Assembly: GCA_037043235.1 (NCBI GenBank)
Contig: JAWRVZ010000024.1
Coordinates: 6,016,501-6,080,500, forward strand
Direction of reading: 5' to 3'
Origin: Rhodeus uyekii
Lineage: Eukaryota; Chordata; Actinopteri; Cypriniformes; Acheilognathidae
DNA length: 64,000 nucleotides
The notes under the pieces are model-generated. The model was given only the letters and a program-made list of their open reading frames with translations. It did not search any database and was not told where the DNA came from. A program made the position numbers and the translations under genes. This document shows, in pieces, positions 23,870 to 35,579 of the stretch (positions are counted from its first letter, which is position 1; every line of letters begins with the position of its first letter).

Positions 23870-24051
23870 CTGTTGAAGACACTAAGCTGAGGCTGCTAGT
23901 CTGCTGCGTGCAGTTATACTCCTGGCTCATGACGTCACACTCGGCTACGTGCACTCGCACACCTGGTTTCAATTGCGCTTCAAGAGACAATTACACTAAT
24001 GCGTTCCCATTTGCGTTATCGACGCAGTGTTGAGTTCCCTTGACAGGGAAC
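23870..24051 (-). repeat. DIRS-1 terminal inverted repeat, 5' side
   Basis: Reverse complement of the left terminus up to its tip. On the minus strand it leads into gag and should contain the promoter; aggagtataactgc is the only TATA-like site seen. Confidence 0.9.
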
Positions 24052-24085
24052 TACAATTCCAGTTTGTTAATAAGGTGAGAATCAG

Positions 24086-24377
24086 GGGTCTCATTTATAA
24101 AACTGTGCGTAGGATCACTACTAAAAGTTTACGTGCGCCCAAAAGCCAAAAATGCTTTACGGCAAAAAATATTCAGATTTATAAAACCGTGTGTATGCAC
24201 ACCTGTCAGGAACATTCCCCTTTATAAATCGCAGATGTCATGGGTCAAAGTTTGCTTAAATGTGCACACATTCCCCCGTCAAGTTGTTTTTTATAGATCA
24301 CAACCTTTGCGTGGAAACTGGCGTACGTACATTTCCAGTCCCGTTTTGTGCGTACACGCGCTTTATAAATGAGACCC
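24086..24377. mobile_element. MITE with CAG target duplication
   Basis: Terminal inverted repeats GGGTCTCATTTATAAA / TTTATAAATGAGACCC, 292 bp, flanked by CAG at 24083-24085 and 24378-24380. A 3-bp duplication fits PIF/Harbinger-type elements, but the assignment is inference. No transposase is present. Confidence 0.8.
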
Positions 24378-24390
24378 CAGACCTGTTATA

Positions 24391-24586
24391 AACCTGAATG
24401 TACTCAAATTAATTGAAAGTGTTATATTCAAGGAGGAATAGAAGATGTACTGGAGCACATAACAGCTGCTCTACTGTAATCATTATGCCAACAAACATCT
24501 ATTCCTACTTAGATAGAACACTTTTCAATTCATTTTAGTACATTCAGGTTTACAGCATAATGATTACAGCTGTTACGTACTCCAGT
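24391..24586. repeat. Interleaved inverted repeats
   Basis: 24391-24423 pairs with 24517-24550, and 24431-24448 pairs with 24495-24506 inside it. The loop sequence 24448-24487 pairs with 24555-24586, which lies outside the hairpin. The order is A-C-B-C'-A'-B'. Confidence 0.75.
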
Positions 24587-24726
24587 GCAGTTAGCATTCA
24601 CATTACATGTGTACCACACTTGGGCCCAACTCTTCCAAGCGGACCGGGGATGGTAAGGACCTTTCATAATAGTCACACAAACCAGACTTTGGTCAGATCA
24701 GATTTGGTTCAGATCAACTAGAATTT

Positions 24727-24866
24727 ACATGTACATGTATGCATTTGGCAGACGCTTTTATCCAAAGTGACTTGCATTGCATTCAAGAAACACATTGACA
24801 TTCTAAACAGTTCTTGCTTTCCCTGGGAATCAAAGTCATGACCTTGGCATGCGCCACTCTTGCCAA
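24727..24866 (-). mobile_element. tRNA-derived fish SINE
   Basis: The tail (atttggcagacgcttttatc) and body are in reverse complement. The tRNA head is cut within the B-box region (aaagtcatgaccttggcatg). Confidence 0.7.
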
Positions 24867-25019
24867 GTTTTTAGAGATGATTAACAGATTAGAAACAAAG
24901 CTAAAATTAGCCAGGGAAGTAGGGTTCAGATTAGGGACACCAACAGTACATATTTTTGGATGTCTCCCTGGCTCTTCCACATCAAGTCTTCAGGAGTCTC
25001 TACACATACAGTCATAATA

Positions 25020-27550
25020 ACTATTTAATGAATAACGTCTATGTAGATTTTTATTCTACTGCTTATTCCTATAAATTAAAAATTAGACTAACTGTTTTGC
25101 AAGTATTTGTAAGGTTAAAAACAGGTATAAATTAGGCTGAACCTGTAGTCACCACTGTGTTAAGTTAACAACAAAACATTACAGTTTTAAGAGAGCTGTA
25201 AAATATGAACATAGTTTGCCTTAATGCACATGCTTAACTAGGAGACATTAACATTTTCATATTGACGTATGACAGATTGCAGTCGTGTGCTGTTTGAAAT
25301 GGAAAATATATTTTAACCTGAGGCATTAAGGCACGCCCAAACAGAAACGGTTGGATTTAAGACAGTCCACATATTTCTTTTCAAAGATGGAGTCTGTACA
25401 AATCAGAAAAATAAAATACAAATAAAAAATGGCAAACATCTTTTAACTATTAACCCGAGGCACACCCAAACAGAAACTGAAGTCTGTACAACTGAGACAA
25501 AAATGTTGTGCTGGCTCCTGTTGCGGAAATACCGATATATGTGAAATGCATTAGTTGTCAGGAATATAATGATTCAATTTTTTTTTCCGTTTCCCGGAGT
25601 TGGCCAGTATTTTCAGACATTCCAAGCATCCCAAGTTTGTTTGTAGCCTCATAAGACCAAAGGTATGTGAACAACAGAGAGACAGCAAGTCTCCACCCAA
25701 TAAGACCTAATGAACCATAATAAAGAACAAAAAACACCCAAATTCCAAAGAGTGCAGAAAATCAGAAAACAGACACACAATATCTGGAAAGACCCACTGA
25801 ACTTTTAAGGCAGATGGTGTCAATCTATGACATGTCTCTTAACTCTTTAATCACTGTTTCTTTTGTCTCTTTATTGCGGTTTGATTGGTATCAGGACATG
25901 ACTACAGGAGATAATCAGAAAGACAACAGTAGATGTTGTCATAAGAGACAAATATTGTCTATGAAGAAACGTCAACATAAGAGACAAATATTGCAGGGTT
26001 GAATTAGGCTTGTAAAATGAGTGAGATGATTAAAGAGTGTTCAAGGACTCTTCAAGGATAGTTGTGTTGGTGGTGGTGAAAAATCAGGCAGATACCATCA
26101 TGAATTTCATGTTGATTCTGGCTGGATGGTATATGCAGGATTTTTCAGCAGGGATAAAAAGGTCTAGTGAACCTGATCCACCAGCACTCCCGCTTCTCAT
26201 TCCCGTTGCACCAGCAACCAGCATCCCATCATGCAAAGCATCCAGCAATGCTGGATTTCTCACGACGAACTACACATGCTTTCTTCATGCTCTCATTATT
26301 TTACTTGCTAAGTTTTACATTGTTGGGCACTCTGATGCATATGAGGACTATTTGAGCACTTTTAGCTTCAGAAATGTAGGATTCATATAGAAGACAATGC
26401 AATGTCCATGCCTCCATTTATCAGACTTGAAAAGAGGGAAACATTTAACATTAAGCTGACACTAAATAGCACAACACAAGGGCTTTAAAGGCACAAAGTG
26501 GAACAGTGAAACAAAAAATGCATTCAGCAAGACTTACTTGAATAAATTTCTGGCATCTTCTTAATGAAATCTCTAAAACGTAGGCTTTGATATTGGCCTG
26601 AAAGCCTTGTGGTCTGTATTCTTCTCCTGCAGCAGTAATAGAGACTGGGAAATATTGTCAAAATTGAAGGACTGAGAGGGGAGGGAAGACGGAGAAAAGA
26701 GCGTAAGAGAACTGAGCATCATAAGCCCTGCCCTGCATTTAGACGGCTGTTCATGCAGTAAATGCGAACTGCATGGACATCACAAAGCAGCTTTCTTTCA
26801 ATAAATTCTTGCAATTATTAATGACCATAATAATACCTTATCATTGTCTCTTTTTTATTTTTCTGAGTGGTCACTTGCACTCCGGCATTTGTACTCCTGA
26901 ATCTTGTCATTGCGGTAGTGCAAGTATTTTTCTCTCTTGTGTGATAAATTGCTTCTGCTGTTCCTCTTTTGTCCCTTGGAATAAAAGCAAATGTCAAAAG
27001 ATTAAATGTTAATGTAGATTTTTGGATTTACCAGCAGAAGACTTTGTGTAGCTATTCATGTATGCATTAAGTCAAGCAAGGTCAGGAAAAAAGTAAAAGG
27101 AGGAACGATTCAATCTCCACATCTCTTGTAAGTCATAAATTAATATTTGCTAAGAACTGAGAATGAAGATTTATTCATAAAGATTGTATTATTATGGAAG
27201 GCAAGCAAAGCCTGTTTGAAAAAGCATTTCAAAACTTTCCTTGAGAAGTTAATAGACTGTTTATTTCATTTCCAGTGAACATGAGCCTCACACTGGCATT
27301 CAGGCAGGCCCAGTTTAGGGATGCACTGATTTTACAATTCAAAGAACCAGTTTTCGCAGGAAGGAGTTATCAGAATGGACTTATGTTGACTGTTAGTGTG
27401 CTTGTTTGTTTGTCCTGTTTATTTTGTATTTGGCCCATGCCTATAGTGTCACAATTTGTGTTTGCATAATTATAAAAAAATATATACAGTTCAGCTTTGA
27501 GAATGAAACCTCTTCCTGATTCACATTTCTTCAACCTTCATGTCTCTAAA
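25020..27550. other. No gene seen
   Basis: AT-rich sequence with only short frames. A degenerate direct repeat (cacgcccaaacagaaac at about 25334 and cacacccaaacagaaac at about 25460) and two copies of cataagagacaaatattg near 25940-25993 are the only structure seen. Confidence 0.5.
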
Positions 27551-27949
27551 TAAACAAATAAAACACAAGTGAGTTTAAATGTCACAAAATTGTGTGCAAA
27601 CAGCATGAAAATGGATATTCATTTTGATTGGTCAAAGATTACTTAGTGTCATTTAATTATTAGCATTTTAAAGATTAACTTTGAGGATGGAAAATAGCGA
27701 AAATGTACAATAAAGACTGATAGCGATACATAAAAAAAATCTCTAAGATTGGCAAATACTACCTTTAACGGTTAAAGTGCAGATATAATGTTTAAGCAAA
27801 TGCAATCTGTGTAAAAAGACTCCTGTGACTAGCAAACCATTTTAAGCTTTGCAATCAGGTTATCATGCAATCAGGTTATCATGTGCAGTAGAAATTGTGT
27901 GATGATGTGCAAGTCAAAACACACTCAGATGAGTTGATTTGTGTTTATA

Positions 27950-28180
27950 TTGTAACCTCCTAAGAGAGCTTGCTGGTGAACATGCAAAGAGAGAATTACA
28001 GTAATCATGAAGGCATGGATAAGCATCTCACCATCAGGCCAAGAAAAATGAGTCTAATGTAAGAAATGTGAAAAAAAACAGATCTGTTTTTAAAATGAGA
28101 ATTAAAAGTTGGATGAGCATCAAAAATCACAGCCAAGTCATGCACCTGGACAAACTGGGACAACTGGGTATCATAAAGAA
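27950..28180 (-). mobile_element. Degenerate dispersed repeat
   Basis: Shares ttacagtaatca...gcatg...catct with 17720-17780, so it belongs to the same LINE-related dispersed family. Non-coding. Confidence 0.4.
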
Positions 28181-28182
28181 GC

Positions 28183-28275
28183 ATTAGTCAGACGCTTTTA
28201 TCCAAAGCGACTCACATTGCATTCATGAAACACAATGACATTCTACTCAGTTCTTGCTCTCCCTGGGAACAAGCT
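28183..28275 (-). mobile_element. tRNA-derived fish SINE, truncated
   Basis: Tail gtcagacgcttttatccaaa and body through tctccctgggaac, in reverse complement. The head is missing. Confidence 0.7.
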
Positions 28276-28449
28276 TTTACTTTGATCTACATTGCCAAGA
28301 ATCTTCATTCTTGGACTAAATGTGACATTCCAATAGATCAGTGGAGAAACTTCTTTCCCATGTACGCTCTCTGTTATTTGTGGTGCCTCCTCCAAGTACC
28401 AACTATGTCAATCATAAAGTGGGTTAAGACATACTTTTTGAGGCATTAA

Positions 28450-29354
28450 ATACCTGTAAACTGACTACCACAAACGTCAGGGTTTTGCACCTGAAAGGGA
28501 AACTGGAGGTCAGCCATAAAAAAGAAATAGTTTCCATGCCATTTCTGCACTATTTGTTTTAGTAAATATTTACCATGATTTTTTTTAAAGGCCAAAAGAG
28601 GGTTCGCACTGCCACAATCTTGGCCCTACCGTGTTTGCCCACTTTGTGCACGTGTATGGAGAACCAAGCCAGCAAAAAAAGGTTAATTTATTAATTTATG
28701 CATGTTTGGCCTCTATACACATGGATCATTAATCTCTGCGTCTTATTTATCTAGTTACTTAGCCTGCCCATTTAGTACCTGAGCTGGCTAAGACTAAAGT
28801 TTAATGACGCACATCACGGTCATCTTGCATTTTTAGGCAGCCATGGCCATCTTCATAGCAATGACAGAGACAGAGAGCGTTTGCATGAATATGTTTTCAC
28901 CTGTTGATCTTGGTCCTGCAGATAATAACTGTGTCAATAAGAAATCAACGATTGGTTTGTTTGACTTACACTACTTTAAGCAGTGCCATACTATAAATAA
29001 ATAAAGCAGAATAAATAAACCCCACAAGAATTTCAAAGGGCGACAGGCTTGCAGACATTTTCCAGAGGGTTGGTTTATTTTTCTTCCCGGCAATTAGGAG
29101 TGTCTGTTGGCTTTGACAATAGCGAGCATAACTTCGGTGGGAATGCGTTTATTTGGATCTCATCACATCCTGATAGAAAAAACATTTCTCAAAGGCAATA
29201 CCCACATAATCACATTAAGAGTATTATGGAAGTTATTTAGGCTATGTAGATTAACTTGGTCATCTTGACTGTATCATGTCTGTTTCTACTCATGCAGAAA
29301 TCAGACAGTCTGGACATGCTTCACAGTCTCTTGTCTTTCTTCACTGTATGTTCC

Positions 29355-29385
<31 letters not shown>

Positions 29386-29470
29386 CGACGGGACTTTGTT
29401 CAAGCACTGTTCATTAAAAACAATTGTGCTGTAAGTTATATATAACTTAGTATAATATCAGTAAATTATG
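28450..29470. other. No gene seen
   Basis: No supported frame, and no repeat that I recognise. A (CA)n tract lies at 29358-29386. Confidence 0.45.
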
Positions 29471-29474
29471 TATA

Positions 29475-30420
29475 CACTCACCTAAAGGATTATTAGGAAC
29501 ACCATACTAATACTGTGTTTGAGCCCCTTTCACCTTCAGAACTGCCTTAATTCTACGTGTTATTGATTCAACAAGCTGCTGAAAGCATTCTTTAGAAATG
29601 TTGGCCCATATTGATAGGAGCATCTTGCTGTTGATGTAGATTTGTGGGATGCACATCCAGGACACAAAGCTCCCGTTCCACCACATCCCAAAGATGCTCT
29701 ATTGGGTTGAGATCGGTTGACTGTGGGGCCATTTTAGTCATTTTGAAATGACTCAAGCTTTGTGACATGGTGCATTATCCTGCTGGAAACATGGTCAGAA
29801 ACAATGCTCAGGTAGGCCGTGGCATTTAAACGATGCCCAATTGGCACTAAAGGGCCTAAAGTGTGCCAAGAAAACATCCCCCACACCATTACATCACCAC
29901 TACCAGCCTGCACAGTGGCAACAAGGCATGATGGATCCATGTTCTCATTCTGTTTACGCCAAATTCTGACTCTACTATCTGAATATCTCAACAGAAATCC
30001 AGACTCATCAGACGAGTGGTTATTCCAGTCAAAGTTGCTCTTCTATCAGCATGAATCAGTCGGCCCATGACCTCTGACCTCTAGCATCAACAAGACATTT
30101 TATCCCACAGGACTGCCACATACTGGATGCTTTTCCCTTTTCACACCATTCTTTGTAAACCCTAGAAATGGTTGTGCGTGAAAATCCCAGTAAATGAGCA
30201 GATTGTGAAATACTCGTCTGGCACCAACAATCATCCCACGCTCAAAACTGCTTAAATCACCTTTCTTTCCCATTCTGACTTTCAGTTTGGAGTTCAGGAG
30301 ATTGTCTTGACCAGGACCAACCCCTAAATGCATTGAAGCAACTGCCATGTGATTGGTTGATTAGATAATTGCATTAATGAGGAATTGAACAGGTGTTTCT
30401 AATAATCCTTTAGGTGGGTG
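29475..30420 (-). mobile_element. Tc1/mariner element, internally deleted, both ends present
   Basis: Terminal repeats CACTCACCTAAAGGATTATT and its complement (two mismatches over about 28 bases) are flanked by TA at 29473-29474 and 30421-30422, the Tc1/mariner target. The interior is transposase sequence on the minus strand with large gaps; at 946 bp it is well short of the roughly 1.5 kb expected. A related fragment lies at 51955-52672. Confidence 0.92.
29734..30348 (-). pseudogene. Tc1-like transposase remnant
   Basis: The DNA-binding start (MGKKGDLSSFERGMIVGARR, 30273-30214) is followed by frameshifted helix-turn-helix sequence. After a deletion comes part of the DDE catalytic region (VRIWRKQNENMDPSC, MVWGMFSWHTLGPLVPIGH). 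The catalytic Asp/Asp/Glu context is incomplete, so it cannot catalyse transposition. Confidence 0.85.
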
Positions 30421-31067
30421 TATAAATACATGTTTTCTTGAATCATCATGGACTGTGATATAAACAACCTTCTCACAAACTCACTGTCCCTCCGCCTACA
30501 TCATCCTTCTTCCCGTCTGCTCAGGAGTGTCAGCATCCTCTTCTGAGAAACCTTCCATGTTGCCTGTTTGGATTACCTCTCACATGCCTTGCATTACTGG
30601 GTTTCTTTGAAATTCCTTTGAATAGGTTTGTGTTGATTCATACTGTTTTGACTGTCTGTAACAAATCTAGTCAAGCCCTACTCCTGCCCGTAACTCTACA
30701 GTTAGTAGATGTAGTTCATGAAAATGATTCTGTGCATTTTGTGTTTGATCTCAATCGTCTTTCCTTAGTTCAAAAGCATGGTTCCCTTCTCAGCTGCTCA
30801 AAATTGTCTTTATTCAGATGTTTGGTTGAACATTTGCTCTCCACAATATAATTTAAACCTGTACACACACACACGCACCCAGCGTTGATTTTTCAGTCCT
30901 AATTTTGCAGTAAAGAGGTAAAAAGGTACTTCATATTCCCGAAACCACAGCATATAAATAAGTAAATAACAAAAATATATTCATATTTGTGTTATTAAAA
31001 TGTATATTCTGTATAAAATCACTCTATAAAATTTCGTATTCATCCCAAACACTATTTCAGCAATTCT

Positions 31068-31216
31068 GAACATTTATCAGACACTTTTATCCAAAGCAAC
31101 TTGCATTGCATTCAAGAAACACATTGTCATTCTAATCAGTTCTAGCTTTCCCTGGGAATCGAACCCATGACCTTGATGTTGCAACACCATGCTCTTCTAT
31201 TTGAGCTACAGGAAAG
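31068..31216 (-). mobile_element. tRNA-derived fish SINE, best preserved head
   Basis: On the minus strand it shows a clear tRNA-like head: A box tgtagctcaaatagaagag and B box gggttcgattccc, then the body and the tail. The internal RNA polymerase III promoter looks intact in consensus. Confidence 0.85.
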
Positions 31217-31219
31217 CTT

Positions 31220-32290
31220 CTGTGGTTTAAATTACTTCCAGAGATTTTAACACACGAAACCGCTGACTAGAACTCATAAAGAACTAGTCTTCCAGGTTTG
31301 GCATCATGACTGAACAGCTCTGTGGGTTTGAGGTTTTCATTTCCCAGCTCCTGTGTCACAGGACAGACTGCATTATTGCTTTTGTCATTTTTTTATTAGC
31401 AACACTTTCCAGTAATGTTCATTTTATTAATGCATTAGATATCATGCAGAAAAAAATAATGTTACAGCATTAATTAGGTTGAAGTGTAAATAAAATGCAA
31501 TATAATATTGTGCACTCTTTAATTCATGTTGTCTTTAATTCACATCAGTGTGTGTAAATGATGACCAGGTTGTTATTTTTGGTGAAATATCACTTAAACC
31601 TGTATTAATAAGTGTTATAAAAAAAAAATTTGTATTATTTATTATCCATTATTTCATGATCATTTCATTATAACTATTATTTCATTGCAGTGAAACTTAA
31701 CACCTTCTTGGTGATATTACTTTTGAATCATGTTGTGAAATGAATTGTAGTAAATGCAATTTAGTAAAACACACCCAGACCGACAACATTGAAAGGTAGA
31801 GGATGGAGACAAAGAAATGACGTCTCAGTGTTTTATGCCTCGTTAGGGTAAGTGTTGTCTACTTTCTATTTGTAAATCAGATAAATGTGTGGAATAGCAA
31901 TGGATAAGATCAAGATCTTAACTTGAGAACTTTAGGCTCCAGGCTAAATGTCAAGCGTAAACTCAAATGATAAATACAGGTACACTTACATTACTAAACC
32001 CTCGAGGCAATGGCAGCAGCGAGACAGTGAAGAACAATCAAACTATTGATTCTAATGTGCTGATGACTCAAACCCACTGACGCACATTTGACTGATTACT
32101 GTGCCAAAAAAGAAGGGTGGATTGATAAGTTCACATGAGAGATGTTAAATGTTTTGACACTGTCTACTGAGACTTTAAAAGAGGTATATGTGGACATCAT
32201 GGAAGTAAATATTATCATCCGTTAGCTTCAGTTACAGGAGAAAAATCCAGGTGGTTGAGGAGATTCCCCCCTTGCATATTTAAAGTGTTT
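31220..32290. other. No gene seen
   Basis: AT-rich, with short frames and no recognised repeat. Confidence 0.45.
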
Positions 32291-32297
32291 TAAGTTA

Positions 32298-32655
32298 AGA
32301 AAAGCGCTATATAAACGTAACTTTTTCAACTCCCTTGTGGGCAATATTAGCTGTTAGAGTGTGCTGGAATCTGCACTTCAAATACTATCCAGAAAAAGTA
32401 GACACACATTTCAACACACTATGATTTGAGAGCGATTCTAGTTTTGAGTACTATTTAGGACGAAGAGCATAAGATTTGGGAAACGGCACAGAGAGAAGTC
32501 ATCTCCATTAAGAGAGGAGCTCAGTTAAGTTAAGCCACATAAAGCATCTGGTCCGGATGGCCTGAAGGGGAAAGATCTGAAAGAACATGTGTAATAAAAC
32601 TGAAGTGTGCACAAATGGGTTTCAAATATGCCTGATGAGTGGTTTTTGCACTATT
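32298..32655 (+). repeat. Direct duplication, copy 1 (partner 35188-35572)
   Basis: Matches 35188-35572 with indels, starting at the SINE-type end agcgctatataaacg. It includes a plus-strand stretch reading KASGPDGLKGKDLKEH (about 32535-32585), which resembles the GPDG motif at the start of LINE RT domains. Confidence 0.8.
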
Positions 32656-32659
32656 TTCA

Positions 32660-33685
32660 TCTTCCGGAATTAAAATCACTTTATTTCACAGGTTGTTCAC
32701 TTGCATGTATTTCCGCAAGAAAGTTCTTGGTAATACAAGGTAACTACATGGGTTAAGTTTAGATTTAGGAGTCGATTCATGTTTGGTTCCTGTTATTGTG
32801 ATAACTATAATAAGTATACAGTATGTACATGGGGAGAGGACTGTAGAATAAAGTTACCCAATCTTGTTTAGGTCACAGTCATGGGATGTAATGTTTTTTT
32901 ACACCTACATCAATGACTCATCAGTGTTTTTTAATTATTAAAGAGAATATGTGAGAAGACATGTCAATTATTACTCAAGACTTCAAGACACGTGCTGTGT
33001 TGTTTTTCTATGACAGGTGCTTCAAACTGTGAGATATCATACACTATGTGAAAGATTACATGTCTGGATAGAAAAAGTGTTTCATTTTGCTTTGAATGTC
33101 CAAAAATTTCTATACCTCAAATATTCCAAACACACGTGAAAGGCATAAATGAGCAAAGCTTAGTATATGATAAAAGTTCTCAAACATCACAATTGTTTAA
33201 TCTAGACACATATGAGGTTACACAAACATCAAAAAGAGTCAGCTGATTTCCCATCAGTGAACCAGCCATACTAAAGCCTGGCTTGTGTCCGGGCTGCTGT
33301 AGTTCAAAGGAAGTTCATGAACCCACGGCATAGACTAAGGATCAGTCTTGGGATTTAAGATTCAGTCTCAGTTCAATGAGAAACCAGCACTCACCAAAAC
33401 CATTACAAAAAGTGCATGTTTCTCAAATAACAGTTGGGTAAAGAATGTAGGTGGAAGGTTCCTATGTATGGAAGGTGCATTTTTTACCAAAATATGGGCC
33501 GCTATTAAACAGTATTTAGCCTGACATTCAGCAAGTTCAAATGTCATCCAGAGACTCAATAGAAGAGTTACAAGACTGTTTTCAGAGTATTGAATGGGAC
33601 TTATGAATTCATGTAATTATGTCCACTTCTGTATAAATTCTGCTGTTCAAACAAAGAATCCCAGAATTTATAATAAACCATGAAT
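32660..33685. other. No gene seen
   Basis: Short frames only, and no recognised element. Confidence 0.45.
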
Positions 33686-33687
33686 TG

Positions 33688-34232
33688 CCGGCAGCAATGT
33701 CACCCTGTAGCCAATGACTGGTTGCTCACGGAAGCTAAGCAGGGCTGTGTGTGGTCATTTTCCTGGATGGGAGACTGACTTGGTTGCTGCTGGAAGTGGT
33801 GTTAGGAGGCCAGCAGGGGGGGCTCACCCTCTGGTCTATGTGGGTCCTACCGCCCCAGTATAGTGACGAGGACACTGTACTGATATGAGCACCGTCTTTC
33901 GGATGAGACGTTAAACCGAGGTCCTGACTCTCTGTGGTCATTAAAAATCCCAGGTTGTCTTTCGCAAGAGTAGGGGTGTAACCGCGGCATCCTGGCCAAA
34001 TGTGTCCATCATGGCTTCCTAACCATCCCCTTTCTCTAATTGGCTTCATCACTCTGTCTCCTCTCCACCAGTAAGCTGGTGTGTGGTGAGCGTTCTGGCG
34101 CAATATGGCTGCCGTCGCATCATCCAGGTGGATGCTGCACTCTAGTGGCGGTTGAGGAGAGTCCCCTGTCCATGTAAGCGCTTTGAGAGTCTTTGATAAA
34201 GCGCTATATAAATTTAATTAATTATTATTATT
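33688..34232 (+). mobile_element. SINE3-type, 5S rRNA-derived SINE, near full length
   Basis: The head at about 33700-33790 resembles 5S rRNA (gaagctaagcagggctg, then tggatgggagac, the internal control region). A conserved central block follows (cggatgagacgttaaaccga, tgtggtcattaaaaatccca). The 3' end (gataaagcgctatataaat) is of the kind shared with CR1-like LINEs, whose RT presumably mobilises it. A short poly(A)/TTA-rich tail follows. Confidence 0.9.
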
Positions 34233-34849
34233 AATTAACAAAGATTTGAAACATTACTTCAATATGAAGATCCGCAGAAAGTAAAGAAAGAAGAAGCCCA
34301 ATAAATCATCTAAGTGTAAGACAAAAAAGTGCACAGAAGGGAGAAACTCAACATGCAAAACATGCTGGAGGGGATTGAACATAATGCTGGTAGGCTTTGG
34401 GCCATACCACTTCATCAATTTCATTTTCCATGGACACTGTTGTTTAGTTCCATGCATCCTGTCACTGTTTAAACTGCCTGTAAATCATAAGGTCACAATT
34501 GAAATCTTTCACATTCAATTGAATTGAATTTCCTACCATCTCAGAGAGACATGTAGTAACACGTCTTTGCAATTAGCGTAATGATGCACTTAAAAGTTAA
34601 TTTAAAATGATCTTTACAAGAGTTCACAGAGCAAATATAATGTGGATAACATTGAATAAATATCTTTTCATCAGGTTATGTACTGATTGTTGATCACTTT
34701 ATTTAACCTTTTTCTCTAAACCTCTCTACTGAACTGTAGGTCTTGCACATCTGCCATTTTTGTAGTTTTTAAACAACATGTTTTATTTGTGTTTGTACTT
34801 CTAATAGCTCAAACTCCCGTCCAACGCGCAATGGCTTGAGCTATGCCAA

Positions 34850-35212
34850 CAATCATATGACCCTGTAGCCCAAGACTGGCTGAGCCTGGTCAGTATCTGG
34901 ATGGGAAAACTCCTGGGGAAAACCAGGTTGCTTTTGTAAGAGGTGAAAGTGAGGCCAACAGGAGGTGCTCACCCTCTGGTCTGTGTGAGTCCTGTACTGT
35001 AACCACCAACGCCCTTCTCTGTGGTCATTCAAAATCCCAAATTTGCCCATTGTACTCTGTCCATCATGGCCTCTTAATCATCCATATATCCGCTTCTGTC
35101 TCCTCTCCACTGATAAGATGGTGTGTGGTGGGTTTTCTGGTGCAATATGGCTGCCGTCGCATCATCCATCATTTAAAGCCCTTTGAGTTACAAGAAGAGC
35201 GCTATATAAACG
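34850..35212 (+). mobile_element. SINE3-type SINE, deleted copy
   Basis: Same order as 33688-34232 (agcctggtcagtatctggatggg, ctctgtggtcattcaaaatc, atatggctgccgtcgcatca, agcgctatataaacg). Parts of the 5S head and of the central block are missing. Confidence 0.85.
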
Positions 35213-35572
35213 TCTTCAACTACCTTGTGGGAAATATTAGCTGTTAGAGTGTGCTGGAATCTGCACTTAATCAATACTATCCTGAAAAAGCAGACCATCC
35301 GGGTATCAATGGATCACACATTTCAACACGCTATGATTTGAGAGCGATTCTAGTTTTGAATACTATGTAGGATGAAGAGCATAAGATTTGGGAAACGGCA
35401 CAGAGAGAGGCCATTAAGTCCTCCATTAACAAAGGTGCTTAGTTGAGTCAAACCACATAAAGCATCTGGCCCAGATGGCCTGAAGGGGAAAGATCTGAAA
35501 GAACATTTGTAGTCAAACTGAAATATGTTCAAAGCATTTTTAAATATGCCTGGTTAGTGGTTTTATACCACT
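35188..35572 (+). repeat. Direct duplication, copy 2 (partner 32298-32655)
   Basis: Shares with copy 1 the run from agcgctatataaacg through gtgagtggtttt-type sequence. It joins the end of the SINE3 at 34850-35212 without a break, which suggests the duplicated unit arose next to a SINE3. Confidence 0.8.
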
Positions 35573-35579
35573 GGCATGG

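Larger units (their letters stand above)
19043..24051 (-). mobile_element. DIRS-like tyrosine-recombinase retrotransposon, structurally complete
   Basis: About 5.0 kb with gag, RT-RNase H and tyrosine recombinase on the minus strand, inverted termini, and an internal complementary region at the 3' side. DIRS elements lack integrase. They reverse transcribe into a circle templated by the internal complementary region, then insert by recombinase without target duplication (established for the class). The ends can be set by the internal region: its junction reads GAGACGTTCCCTG, which joins the complements of both ends with a shared GTT/AAC (AAC at 19043-19045 and 24049-24051). The gag is frameshifted; the other two frames look intact. 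Confidence 0.93.

Noticed and set aside
33700..33800. A 5S rRNA gene
   Set aside because: Only the promoter-like part matches, and SINE3 body and tail follow, so it is a SINE head.
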